From contig RXIY01000049.1 in NCBI GenBank assembly GCA_003963405.1, positions 1 to 64,000 on the forward strand: DNA of 64,000 nt, given 5' to 3'. The position numbers and the translations under genes were made by a program. Positions 11,375-19,869 of the stretch are shown piece after piece (positions within the stretch are counted from its first letter, which is position 1; every line of letters begins with the position of its first letter). The notes under the pieces were generated by a model. That model searched no databases. It was not told the origin of the DNA and was given only the letters and a program-made list of their open reading frames with translations. Source of the DNA: Hyphomicrobiales bacterium. GTDB taxonomy: Bacteria > Pseudomonadota > Alphaproteobacteria > Rhizobiales > Beijerinckiaceae.

Positions 11375-12579
11375 TCAGAACGCCGGACGCTTTCGCGCCC
11401 GGCGTTTTTGCAGCCATCGCGTGAAGCCGGTGGCGTAGAGGATCAGAGGCGCCAAACCGATCAACAGGGCGATCGGGCGACCCAGGCCTCCAAAAGCTTC
11501 GCCGCTATGGATAGGGAACAGCCATTCAAGAAAGGTTTCGCCGCCCGTGGAGCGGCTGCGGTCCTGCACATACAGAACCTGGCCCGTGTATTGTTCGATG
11601 CCGACGTTCCGGTACGTCTTGGTTTGATTGGGCTCCTGATCTGATTGTTTGCCGACAACATAAGCGGCTGTCGGCGTGCTCGGGAACAGGATCCAGTGAA
11701 GCCGTCCATCGGGGAATACCGTGTCAGCGATCGCAACAGCCTCCCCGGCGTCGATGGGCGAGCGCCCAGCGCCCGGGGTCGATTTTCCGAAATCGGGATC
11801 GGCGCGCACAGGCGAGAAGAGAGCGGCGACCGAGCGCGTCGCTGGTTTGAAAATCATCGCGACTCCGGTGGAAAGCATAATCAACAAAATTACTGAACAG
11901 TAGACGCCAAGGCATTTATGGACGTCATAGGCAAGTCGCTCCGGACTGGCACCCCATTTAACCTTTAGGCCCAACTTCCAGTTGCCGTTGAGCGGCCACC
12001 AGAGATACAGCCCGACAAGCACCGAGAAAAAAAGCAAAATGCCCAGGACGCCCACGATATACGCGTTGTTGGCGCCGAGCAGCAAGGTCCAGTGGAAGGC
12101 CATGACAATGGGGACGATCGGTTGAGAGAATTGGTCGTCCCCGTGCAAGAAAAGCCGTTGGCCTGTGACTTTCGCGGTATAGGGATCACGAAAATTTGAT
12201 AAAAATAACTATCAAGATCGTCCGTCTCGACCATATAGGAGATGGTCGCCGCCGAACGAGGATGGCGCGGCATCGTGAGCCTTTCCAACTTCCCCTCAGG
12301 CGGAAGTCTCGAAACCGCAGCGGCGACAATCTCCCCAATCGGGCGGTAAACTGCGTCTTTTGCGGGCTTTTCGACCCGCATGATCGACGCATTGAGTTGC
12401 TCGTCGATATCCTCGCGATAAGCTAAAAATGCGCCGCTCAATCCTATCAGGACCAGGATCGCGCCAGCGAACAGACCGATCGTTCGATGGATCTGCAAAA
12501 ACAAAATGCGCCCGCGTACTCGCCACCGATCGATGCTGGGCGCGGGTATCTCCTTGACTTCGAAAGCGCTGTCATTCAT
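11375..12579 (-). pseudogene. PepSY-associated membrane protein gene split by a one-base frameshift
   Basis: Two overlapping frames together encode one PepSY-TM family protein. The N-terminal part starts at ATG 12579 and includes the first membrane helix (IHRTIGLFAGAILVLIGLSG) and the PepSY region up to SYFYQIFV. The frame must then change near 12186-12189 to continue as DPYTAKVTGQRLFLHGDDQF and on through three further membrane segments to RARKRPAF at 11375. The span is 1205 nt, one short of 402 codons, so a single missing base explains the break. Restored, it would be about 401 residues, the usual length. Such proteins sit beside TonB receptors and are thought to act as inner-membrane reductases. 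Either a true lesion or an assembly error. Confidence 0.8.
11379..11409 (+). terminator. Intrinsic terminator of the 10760-11341 gene, inside the convergent PepSY coding end
   Basis: The sequence forms a hairpin with arms AACGCCGG and CCGGCGTT around a smaller CGC/GCG stem and TTTC loop, followed by five T residues at 11405-11409 on the + strand. It lies 37 bp after the stop codon of the + strand gene and at the same time encodes the last codons of the PepSY protein on the other strand. Confidence 0.65.
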
Positions 12580-12591
12580 CGCGTTTTGGCT

Positions 12592-12699
12592 TTATTTCTT
12601 CTCGCGTTTGTGTTTCTCGATAAGGGCGAAAACAATTCCGCCGGCGACGATCGCGATCCAGGTGGGGACAATCAAAAGCCATGTTTGCTCGCTCCACAT
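12592..12699 (-). CDS. 35-residue single-helix membrane protein
   Basis: A short open frame starts with ATG at 12699 and ends with TAA at 12592-12594. It encodes 35 residues: a short N-terminal MWSEQT, one hydrophobic helix (WLLIVPTWIAIVAGGIVFAL), and a basic tail IEKHKREKK. The layout of helix followed by a positive tail is that of a genuine small membrane protein. It ends 12 bp before the PepSY start codon and is on the same strand, so the two were probably co-transcribed. Small proteins of this sort are often found beside PepSY genes in metal-uptake loci. Function is unknown. Confidence 0.6.
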   Translation of the reverse strand: MWSEQTWLLIVPTWIAIVAGGIVFALIEKHKREKK

Positions 12700-12712
12700 G
12701 GCCGCTCAACCC

Positions 12713-13186
12713 CTAGGCTAAGAGAAAACCCACTCCGGCCATTGCGAGTGCAGCGCCCAGAAACAGTAGCGCTGTCGCCGTGTTGACGACAACTGCAGCC
12801 GAAGCCACCCATAGGACCGTGCCGCTTTCAACCGGCGGGGCATTGATGAGCCGTTGCACGGCCTCAACAATCAGGCCACCTGTTGCGAGGAGAACCAGCG
12901 CCGCATTGCCGAGCGCAGCCAACATAGACGCCCGCCGATAGCCGTAAGTGCGCGAAGCGCTTGGCTGCCGCGTCGCCAGCCACGACCCTCCCCAAGCTAA
13001 GAGCAGCCCGAGCACATCTGAAAAGTTGTGCACCCCATCCGAAATAAGCGCCAAGGAGTTGGATAGGAGCCCAAACGCCAATTGTGCAAGCACGAGTCCG
13101 AAATTTAGCGCCGTTCCGAGGGCCAAGGCAAAGACGAAGCTTTTAGGCGCATTGGCGTGGTCATGGTGGCTATAATTGTGCGGCAT
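12713..13186 (-). pseudogene. Truncated cation diffusion facilitator (CzcD/ZitB type)
   Basis: N-terminal half of a CDF metal exporter. It begins with a His-rich leader (MPHNYSHHDH) after AAAGGATC, then has four predicted membrane segments with the metal-site motif ALISDGVHNFSDVLGLLLAW (about residues 45-64). The frame stops after 157 residues, whereas the family has about 300 with six helices and a cytoplasmic domain. The last 15 residues (LGAALAMAGVGFLLA) do not look like the expected continuation after NTATALLF and may come from another membrane gene joined by deletion. Zinc/cobalt transport is unlikely from this fragment. It is transcribed toward the PepSY gene. Confidence 0.7.
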
Positions 13187-13513
13187 CATGATCCTTTGGC
13201 GCGATTTCCAGATATCGTCCATGGTCGGCCCTCCAAAATGCCGACCATCCATGAATCACGAAAAAATGATCCGGAGGCAACCCAAAACACACTCTCTCAA
13301 AAACCTGCCAAGGTAGTGCTAGGGCCTAGATTCATTACTAGTAACGGATCGTTGCCGCGTTGGAGACGACTGCGCGGAAACAATTTCAATTGGCGCGTCC
13401 AAGGGGATTCGGACCGCTGTTTTCGCCGTGAAAACCGATTTGCAGGTAGTTTGCACATTACGGACGCTTGAGCGTACAGGCCCGTGAAGGTAATCCGTCG
13501 GATTGCGTGAGAT
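13187..13513. other. Intergenic region between CDF fragment and island regulator
   Basis: About 330 bp without a convincing gene, noticeably more AT-rich than the core. It must hold the promoters of the two divergent flanking genes. A perfect 10-bp palindrome TTACTAGTAA at 13334-13343 sits next to an imperfect one (CTAGGGCCTAG) just before it; these could be an operator for the adjacent HTH protein, which is conjecture. No clear -10/-35 pair stood out. Confidence 0.4.
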
Positions 13514-14107
13514 ATGCACACGGTAGCAACTCTATTCACCCCAAAAGAGGTTGAGGAATTCACGGGCACCGCTCCGGAAACCCTTCGGGATTGGCGTCGC
13601 CGCAAAATCTTTCTTGGCGGGGTTATCCCTCTTCCGGGCGGTGGCTGGACAGGCAATCCGGAGGACCCTGCTCTCGGAGTTATTGCCCGCCAAACATGGG
13701 CATATCGCGAGGGGGACTTGATAGCAATTGCCGTAGCGAAGCAACTCGCCGCGACCGGTGTAGACCTTGCCTCAGCACTAAAAATCGGCGGTGCAATCGT
13801 AATTAACATCAAAGCCTGGGCCTCAGGCGACCCGTTTTATTCTCAATATCGCAACCCTCGTTTCCTCATCGCGTGGCCGGCAACGGAGGGGGTCATTATC
13901 CAACCCGTGCCGATTGGCGAGCTTCAATTCATCCGCCTCGAAGACTTAAATAGAATTCCCGAATTTATGGGCGCCAACGCACTTTTGGTCGATCTGAAAA
14001 AGACGTCGGAAAAGCTCCCCGCTGCGCTCAGGGAACTCCTCAAGAGTGGCACGGAAAAAGAATCGAGCGATAGAGTACCTAGGGGTCCGCGAGGATCGAG
14101 GTCGTAG
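13514..14107 (+). CDS. HTH-type (MerR-like) protein of the integrase cluster
   Basis: A 197-residue protein whose first 35 residues resemble a MerR-type helix-turn-helix: LFTPKEVEEFTGTAPETLRD followed by WRRRKIFLGG, the layout of winged HTH domains that bind promoter or excision sites. The rest (about residues 60-160) is a mixed alpha/beta region with a hydrophobic core (DLIAIAVAKQLAATGVDLAS) reminiscent of the second helix of MerR-like proteins, and the tail is charged and basic. It probably acts as a regulator or excision control protein for the adjacent recombinase. Base composition is visibly lower in GC than the core genes, as expected for an acquired segment. Exact family is not recognised. 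Confidence 0.6.
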   Translation: MHTVATLFTPKEVEEFTGTAPETLRDWRRRKIFLGGVIPLPGGGWTGNPEDPALGVIARQTWAYREGDLIAIAVAKQLAATGVDLASALKIGGAIVINIKAWASGDPFYSQYRNPRFLIAWPATEGVIIQPVPIGELQFIRLEDLNRIPEFMGANALLVDLKKTSEKLPAALRELLKSGTEKESSDRVPRGPRGSRS

Positions 14108-14157
14108 CGGGAGTCCGAAAAACAGGAGCGCGGATTCTCAGAAGCGGACGATTGAAA

Positions 14158-14367
14158 ATGAAGAAACCGTCGAAGTTTTTGCAAGGGGACGTTTCTCGCG
14201 CCATCAAGGGCGCGCTGGCAGGCGGTTTTAAGTTTGAAGAAGTGCGCGTCGAGCCCGACGGCACGATCGTCATTGCTTCCTCGCAGCGTCTAGCGGCTGA
14301 GCATGATGCGCTTGGCGTGGTCGAACTCGACGCTCGATTAGAGAGGGACGCGGATGGGAAGAGTTAA
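14158..14367 (+). CDS. Small protein preceding the integrase
   Basis: A 69-residue protein beginning MKKPSKFLQGDVSRAIKGAL and containing the stretch GGFKFEEVRVEPDGTIVI. Short proteins of this shape commonly precede tyrosine recombinases in alphaproteobacterial islands and overlap the recombinase start, as here (14 bp overlap at 14354-14367). The ATG at 14158 is favoured over the TTG two codons upstream. Its role is unknown; an accessory or directionality function is possible but not shown by the sequence. Confidence 0.65.
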   Translation: MKKPSKFLQGDVSRAIKGALAGGFKFEEVRVEPDGTIVIASSQRLAAEHDALGVVELDARLERDADGKS

Positions 14368-15460
14368 AATCCCATATTACGTTGTGCGATACGGGCGCGG
14401 TTATTGGCAGGCGAACGCTGCAATGCGCGCGGCAGGATTTGCTTGCGTAGCCTGCGGCCCGGACGGACCGGCGGCGTGGGCGCGCGCCAAGGAAATAAAT
14501 GACCTATGGCAAAAGCATAAAACCGAGCGTGTTGTTCAGCGTCCGCCCGGATTTCGGCGCGGCTCTATGGCCGAAGCCTTCGCCAAATATCGTGAAACGC
14601 CGGAGTGGAGCTATAAGGCCGAAAGGACCCGGGAAGAATGGCTGCGCGCCTGGAGATGGATGGAGCCGTATTTCGGCGACATTGCTCCTTCCGCCGTGAC
14701 GATGCGCCATGTCTCGATTTTCCGCGAACGGATGGCGAAGAAGGTCAGCCAACGCGAAGCTCATCGCTGCATCAAAATTTGGCGCGCGCTCCGGCGGGTT
14801 GCCGCCGCGCTCAAATATTGCGTCAAGGACGCTGATCCGGCGCTTGGTGTCGTCAATACTGAGCCGGCCCGCCGACAGGAGTTATGGCACTACCGGGAAG
14901 CGGCGACGCTCGTGAAGACAGCGCTGCGCGCCGGGTATCCAGGGCTTGCAGCGCTAATAAGGTATCTTGGGACAGCTCACTACCCTGTTGACGTCCGTAC
15001 ATTGACGCCCGCGCAGCGCGCCCGCGACGAACAGGGTGAGTTTTTCCGCATCGCGCGCGCCAAGACCGGCCGGGAGGCCGTCGGGACCCTCTCTAAGGCC
15101 GCGGTGCGCATAATGGATGGGTATCTCGCGCAGCTCGGTGCGGAGATCGCCCCCGGAGCCGCAATTTTCAGAAACCGCTCCGGCGCGCCCTACAGCAAAG
15201 ACACGCTCGGCGACGATTTTCGAAAAGTGCGGGCGCTTGCCTTCGGTCCGAACGAGCGGCGCACGCTGGCGGACTTTCGGCGCAGCGGCGCGAGCGAAGC
15301 GCTGCGGGGCGGCGCATCGATGGAAGCGCTCGGCCAGAAATTGGCAAACGACGTGGCGTCGAGTGCGCATTTGGCAAGAACTTATGTGCCCGTCGACGAG
15401 AGCATCGTTCGGACCGCCGATCGGGCGCGAAGGGAGGGAAGAAAGCGGAACAAAGTCTGA
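14354..15460 (+). CDS. Tyrosine recombinase / integrase of a tRNA-Asp island
   Basis: Site-specific recombinase of 368 residues. The N-terminal part (about 75-175) looks like the SAM-like core-binding domain (YKAERTREEWLRAWRWMEPY). The catalytic half has a box I Arg in HYPVDVRTLT, a beta-hairpin Lys in RAKTGREAV, the box II Arg in LADFRRSGASEAL, and the likely nucleophile Tyr in HLARTYVPVD near residue 338. Asp replaces the usual box II His, a change seen in relatives of this phage-type family. The gene points at the 3' end of the tRNA-Asp gene 72 bp away, the standard arrangement for an element integrated in a tRNA. It would mark the right end of the island. Confidence 0.85.
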   Translation: MGRVKIPYYVVRYGRGYWQANAAMRAAGFACVACGPDGPAAWARAKEINDLWQKHKTERVVQRPPGFRRGSMAEAFAKYRETPEWSYKAERTREEWLRAWRWMEPYFGDIAPSAVTMRHVSIFRERMAKKVSQREAHRCIKIWRALRRVAAALKYCVKDADPALGVVNTEPARRQELWHYREAATLVKTALRAGYPGLAALIRYLGTAHYPVDVRTLTPAQRARDEQGEFFRIARAKTGREAVGTLSKAAVRIMDGYLAQLGAEIAPGAAIFRNRSGAPYSKDTLGDDFRKVRALAFGPNERRTLADFRRSGASEALRGGASMEALGQKLANDVASSAHLARTYVPVDESIVRTADRARREGRKRNKV

Positions 15461-15532
15461 AATTCAGAGAAAAAGCCCGTCAGCACCATTATGAAAAGGA
15501 GCCGAACACATGCTGCAAGGGGTTGATTTCTA

Positions 15533-15609
<77 letters not shown>

Positions 15610-15901
15610 GCGCGGCGCGTTGTTCGCGCGAGGACTGCGGGATAGGGCAGGCGCGGACCGATGTCAAGCGGCTTCGATCGACAGATTGAAACCCGATGCG
15701 CGAAGCGTCCCCGCCGCCCGAGCCGATCGGCCAAAAATGTTGAACGCCCTCGGGCGCCGACATAAGAAAGAAGCGCGGGTTTTCCGGGGTGGATGGGCAG
15801 GCGCCCGTGCCCCCGACCGTGACCCCTTGCCGGGCCGGGCCAGAGGATCTGGCCACAGCGGCTTTTTTCAAGGGCCGCTCAATCTGCGAAAGGCTTTTCG
15901 C

Positions 15902-16174
15902 TTGGACGATCTCGACATCCGCCGCCGGCGCATCAAGGTCCGCGCCTGGCGGCGCGGCATGCGCGAACTCGACATTCTGATGGGCGGCTTCGTCGACGCG
16001 CGGGTCGATGCGCTGGCGGAGGCTGAGCTCGACGAGCTCGAGGCGCTGCTCGATCTCCCCGACGCCGAAGTTCTGAGCTGGCTCGCCGGCGGCGCGGCGC
16101 CCCCGCCCGAGCGCGACACGGCCCTACTTAGAGCCATCATCTCCTTTCACACCCACGACGGACCCATCCATTGA
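15902..16174 (+). CDS. sdhE: SdhE family FAD assembly factor of succinate dehydrogenase
   Basis: A protein of about 90 residues of the SdhE/Sdh5 (DUF339) family, which promotes covalent attachment of FAD to the SdhA subunit. The hallmark is RAWRRGMRELDILMGGF near residues 13-29, containing the conserved RGxxE/D motif, followed by an all-helical region ending in HTHDGPIH. Start choice: TTG at 15902 (reading DDLDIRRRRIKVR) gives the normal family length and has GAAAGG at good spacing; longer in-frame starts add Arg-rich sequence unlike the family. The stop codon overlaps the TTG start of mfd (TTGA, 16171-16174), so the two are likely translationally coupled. Confidence 0.87.
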   Translation: MDDLDIRRRRIKVRAWRRGMRELDILMGGFVDARVDALAEAELDELEALLDLPDAEVLSWLAGGAAPPPERDTALLRAIISFHTHDGPIH

Positions 16175-19100
16175 GCAAGGTGGCGGCGAAGACGAAAGGC
16201 GCGGCCGGGGCGCTCGAGTCGGCGCGCGCGCGCCTCGCGTCGGGCGGCAGGCTCATCTTCTCCCGCGCGCCCGAGGGCTTCGACGCCTTTCTCTGCGCCG
16301 ATCTCGCGCGGGCGCTGGCGCGCGCGGCGGAGGGACGCCCGGCGGTCTTCGTCCATGTCGCGCGCGACGCCGCGCGTTCGGCCGCCTTTCGCGAGGCGCT
16401 GCGATTCGCCAATCCGGAGGTCGAGATTCTCGACATGCCGGGCTGGGACTGCCAGCCCTACGACCGCGTTTCTCCGCATGCGGGCGTCGCCGCCCGCCGC
16501 ATGACGGCGCTCTCGCGTCTCGCCCGCGCCAGCTCCTCGGCCGAGCGCCCGCGCATCCTGACGACGACGGCGGATTGCCTGCTGCAACGCGTTCCGCCGA
16601 AGAAGACGGTCGCGGCCGAAAGCTTCTCCGCGGCGCCCGGCAATGTGGTGAAGCTCGACGAACTCGCCCATTGGCTCGAGGCCAATGGCTTTCTGCGCGC
16701 CAGCACCGTGCGCGAGACCGGCGAATATGCGCAGCGCGGCGGCCTGATCGATCTGTTTCCGCCGGGCCTGCCCGCGCCCATTCGTCTCGACTTCTTCGGC
16801 GATACGCTCGAATCGATTCGCAGCTTCGATCCCGAGACGCAGCGCGCCACGGGCCAGCTTCGCGCGCTCGACCTCACGCCGATGAGCGAATTGCGGCTGA
16901 CGAGCGACAGCATGCGCCGCTTCCGCCAGAATTACGCCGCGCGCTTCGGCGGCCAGACGCGCGGCGACGCGCTTTACGAGGCGGTCAGCGAGGGCCGGCG
17001 CTATCACGGCATGGAGCACTGGCTGCCGCTTTTTTACGAGCGGATGGACACGCTCTTCGATTATCTCGGCGACGCGCCGCTGATGCTCGACGCGCTCCTC
17101 GAGGAATCGGCGGACGAGCGCCTCAAGCAGATTGCCGACTATTACGACGCCCGAAAGGAAGCCAACGATCTCGATCCGGCGAATTCGACCTACAAGCCGC
17201 TCGAGCCCGGCGCGCTCTATCTGACGCGCGACGAGTGGCGCGAGGCGCTGGCGACGCGGGCCACGGCGCATTTCTCGCCCTTCGCCTCCGAGAGCGCGGA
17301 GGCGATAGACTGCGGCGTCGCGCCGGGTCGCGATTTCGCGCCCGAGCGCAACGAGCCCGAGGTGAATGTCTTTCAGGTGGCGGCCGAGCATGTGCAGGCA
17401 CTGCGCGGCGCCGGCAAGACGGTCATCGTCGCGGGCTGGTCGGACGGCTCCTGCGAGCGTCTCGGCCATGTGCTCGAGGAACACGGGCTGCGCGATCTGG
17501 AGCCCGTCGCCTCGCTGCCGGCGGCGCTGGCGCAGGGCCGCGAGAAGGGGCAGGGTGGCCTCGCGCTCGCCGTGCTCGGCGTGGAACATGGCTTCGAGAC
17601 CGACGCTTATGCGCTCCTCGGCGAGCAGGACATTCTCGGCGACCGCCTCGTGCGCCGCCGGCGCAAGCGCAAGCCGTCCGAGAATCTGCTCGGCGAAGTC
17701 GCGGCGCTCACAGCGGGCGATCTCGTCGTCCATGTCGATCACGGCATCGGCCGCTTCATCGGACTGGAGACGATCACTGCCGCCGGCGCGCCGCATGATT
17801 GCCTCGAATTGCATTACGCCGGCGGCGACAAGCTTTACCTGCCGGTCGAGAACATCGAGCTTCTGACTCGCTATGGCGGCGAGGACGCCGAGGCGCAGCT
17901 CGACAAATTGGGCGGCGCCGGCTGGCAGACGCGCAAGGCGCGGATGAAGAACCGCATTCGCGAAATGGCCAAGGGCCTCATCGCGATCGCGGCGCAGCGC
18001 CAGCTCAGACAGGCGCCCAAGCTCGTCCCGCCGGAAGGGCTTTACGACGAATTTTGCGCCCGCTTTCCTTATGACGAGACAGAGGACCAGCTGGGCGCAA
18101 TCGAGGCCGTGCTCGACGATCTCGGCGCAGGGCGGCCGATGGACCGGCTCGTCTGCGGCGACGTGGGCTTCGGCAAGACGGAGGTGGCGCTGCGCGCGGC
18201 CTTCTGCGCCGCGATCAACGGCAAGCAGGTCGCCGTCGTCGCGCCGACGACGCTGCTCGCGCGTCAGCATTACAAGACGTTCAGCGCGCGCTTCGCGGGC
18301 CTGCCGATCAAGATCGGCCGCCTGTCGCGCATGGTCGGCGCCGCCGAGGCGCGCGAAACGAAGCGCGAGCTTGCAGAGGGCAAGGTCGAGATTCTCATCG
18401 GCACCCACGCCATTCTCGGCAAGGGCGTCAATTTCAGCGACCTCGGGCTCGTCATCATCGACGAGGAGCAGCATTTCGGCGTCGGCCACAAGGAGCGACT
18501 GAAGGAGCTGCGCGCGGAAGTGCATGTGCTGACGCTGTCGGCGACGCCCATTCCGCGCACCTTGCAGCTCGCCATGACCGGGGTGCGCGAGCTTTCGCTC
18601 ATCACCACGCCGCCCGTCGACCGTCTCGCCGTGCGCAGCTTCGTGTCGCCCTTCGATCCGCTCATCGTGCGCGAGGCGCTCTTGCGCGAACGCTATCGCG
18701 GCGGACAGGCCTTCTTCGTCTGTCCGCGCATTGAGGATCTCGAAGAGGCCGCGGCCTTCCTGCGCGAACATGCGCCCGAGTCGAAATATGTCGTCGCGCA
18801 TGGGCAGATGTCGGCGAGCGAGCTCGAGGACAAGATGTCGGCCTTCTATGACGGCAAGTTCGACATTCTGCTCTCGACGACGATTATCGAATCGGGCCTC
18901 GACATTCCGACCGCGAATACGCTCATCGTCTGGCGGGCGGACATGTTCGGTCTCGCGCAGCTCTATCAGCTGCGCGGCCGCGTCGGACGCTCGAAGACGC
19001 GCGCCTATGCGCTCTTCACCACGCCCGCCAACCGCACCATTACGCCTCAGGCGCAGAAACGTCTCGAGGTGTTGCAGACGCTCGACACGCTTGGCGCGGG

Positions 19101-19725
19101 CTTCCAGCTCGCGAGCCACGATCTCGACATTCGCGGCGCCGGCAATCTGCTCGGCGAAGAGCAGTCGGGACATATCAAGGAAGTGGGCTACGAGCTTTAT
19201 CAGCAGATGCTCGGCGACGCGATCGCCATGCTGAAAGCCGGCGTCGACGAGCCGGAGGAGGAGGTCTGGTCGCCAACGATCGCCATCGGCGCACCCGTGA
19301 CGATTCCCGAAGATTACGTTCCCGATCTCACGCTGCGGCTCCAGCTCTATCGCCGTCTCTCGACGCTCGAGACGGATCAGGACATCGAATCCTTCGCCGC
19401 CGAGATGATCGACCGCTTCGGCCCCATTCCGCCCGAGGTGGAGCAGCTCTTCGAGATCGTCGCGATCAAGGCCATGTGCCGCCGCGCCCATGTCGAGAAG
19501 GTCGACGCCGGTCCCAAGGGCGTCATCGTCTCTTTCCGGGACAATCATTTCGCCGACCCGGCGGGCCTTGTTCGCTATGTCGCGGAGCAGGGGACGCAGG
19601 CGAAGGTCCGGCCGGATATGCGCATCGTCTTCATCCGCGAATTCGAGACGATGAAGCAGCGCCTCGCCGGCACGCGCCGAATCCTGCGCGCGCTCGTCGG
19701 CATTGCGGAGAAGAAAGCTTCATAA
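16171..19725 (+). CDS. mfd: Transcription-repair coupling factor Mfd
   Basis: A 1184-residue ATP-dependent translocase that removes RNA polymerase stalled at DNA lesions and recruits UvrA. Domains in order: UvrB-like N-terminal module (WDCQPYDRVSPHAGVAARRM near 92-111), the RNA-polymerase-interacting CarD-like domain (DLVVHVDHGIGRFIGLE near 517), the RecG-like helicase core with Walker A GDVGFGKTEVALRAAF (about 661) and DEEQ box (about 764, DEEQHFGVGHKERLK), motif VI region LRGRVGRSKTRAYA near 932, and the C-terminal TRCF domain (LTLRLQLYRRLSTLETDQDI near 1052). Length is usual. Start TTG at 16171 overlaps the sdhE stop; no ATG lies closer to the conserved region. Confidence 0.97.
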   Translation: MSKVAAKTKGAAGALESARARLASGGRLIFSRAPEGFDAFLCADLARALARAAEGRPAVFVHVARDAARSAAFREALRFANPEVEILDMPGWDCQPYDRVSPHAGVAARRMTALSRLARASSSAERPRILTTTADCLLQRVPPKKTVAAESFSAAPGNVVKLDELAHWLEANGFLRASTVRETGEYAQRGGLIDLFPPGLPAPIRLDFFGDTLESIRSFDPETQRATGQLRALDLTPMSELRLTSDSMRRFRQNYAARFGGQTRGDALYEAVSEGRRYHGMEHWLPLFYERMDTLFDYLGDAPLMLDALLEESADERLKQIADYYDARKEANDLDPANSTYKPLEPGALYLTRDEWREALATRATAHFSPFASESAEAIDCGVAPGRDFAPERNEPEVNVFQVAAEHVQALRGAGKTVIVAGWSDGSCERLGHVLEEHGLRDLEPVASLPAALAQGREKGQGGLALAVLGVEHGFETDAYALLGEQDILGDRLVRRRRKRKPSENLLGEVAALTAGDLVVHVDHGIGRFIGLETITAAGAPHDCLELHYAGGDKLYLPVENIELLTRYGGEDAEAQLDKLGGAGWQTRKARMKNRIREMAKGLIAIAAQRQLRQAPKLVPPEGLYDEFCARFPYDETEDQLGAIEAVLDDLGAGRPMDRLVCGDVGFGKTEVALRAAFCAAINGKQVAVVAPTTLLARQHYKTFSARFAGLPIKIGRLSRMVGAAEARETKRELAEGKVEILIGTHAILGKGVNFSDLGLVIIDEEQHFGVGHKERLKELRAEVHVLTLSATPIPRTLQLAMTGVRELSLITTPPVDRLAVRSFVSPFDPLIVREALLRERYRGGQAFFVCPRIEDLEEAAAFLREHAPESKYVVAHGQMSASELEDKMSAFYDGKFDILLSTTIIESGLDIPTANTLIVWRADMFGLAQLYQLRGRVGRSKTRAYALFTTPANRTITPQAQKRLEVLQTLDTLGAGFQLASHDLDIRGAGNLLGEEQSGHIKEVGYELYQQMLGDAIAMLKAGVDEPEEEVWSPTIAIGAPVTIPEDYVPDLTLRLQLYRRLSTLETDQDIESFAAEMIDRFGPIPPEVEQLFEIVAIKAMCRRAHVEKVDAGPKGVIVSFRDNHFADPAGLVRYVAEQGTQAKVRPDMRIVFIREFETMKQRLAGTRRILRALVGIAEKKAS

Positions 19726-19869
19726 CCCTGGCCTGAACGGCATGCCGAAAATTGACGCGCGACAATTCGCGGGGTGTCTTCGGCGGCCGTTCTGTTACAC
19801 TCCCGCTTGCGAACGTCGGCGGCGGGCGATCCGTGCGCCGATTAGAACAATAGATTTTTGGGAGGAAGC

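Noticed and set aside
16147-19548. 1133-codon open frame antisense to mfd
   Set aside because: Long antisense frames are expected in high-GC coding DNA; the translation is Arg/Glu/Ala noise while the + strand is unmistakably Mfd.
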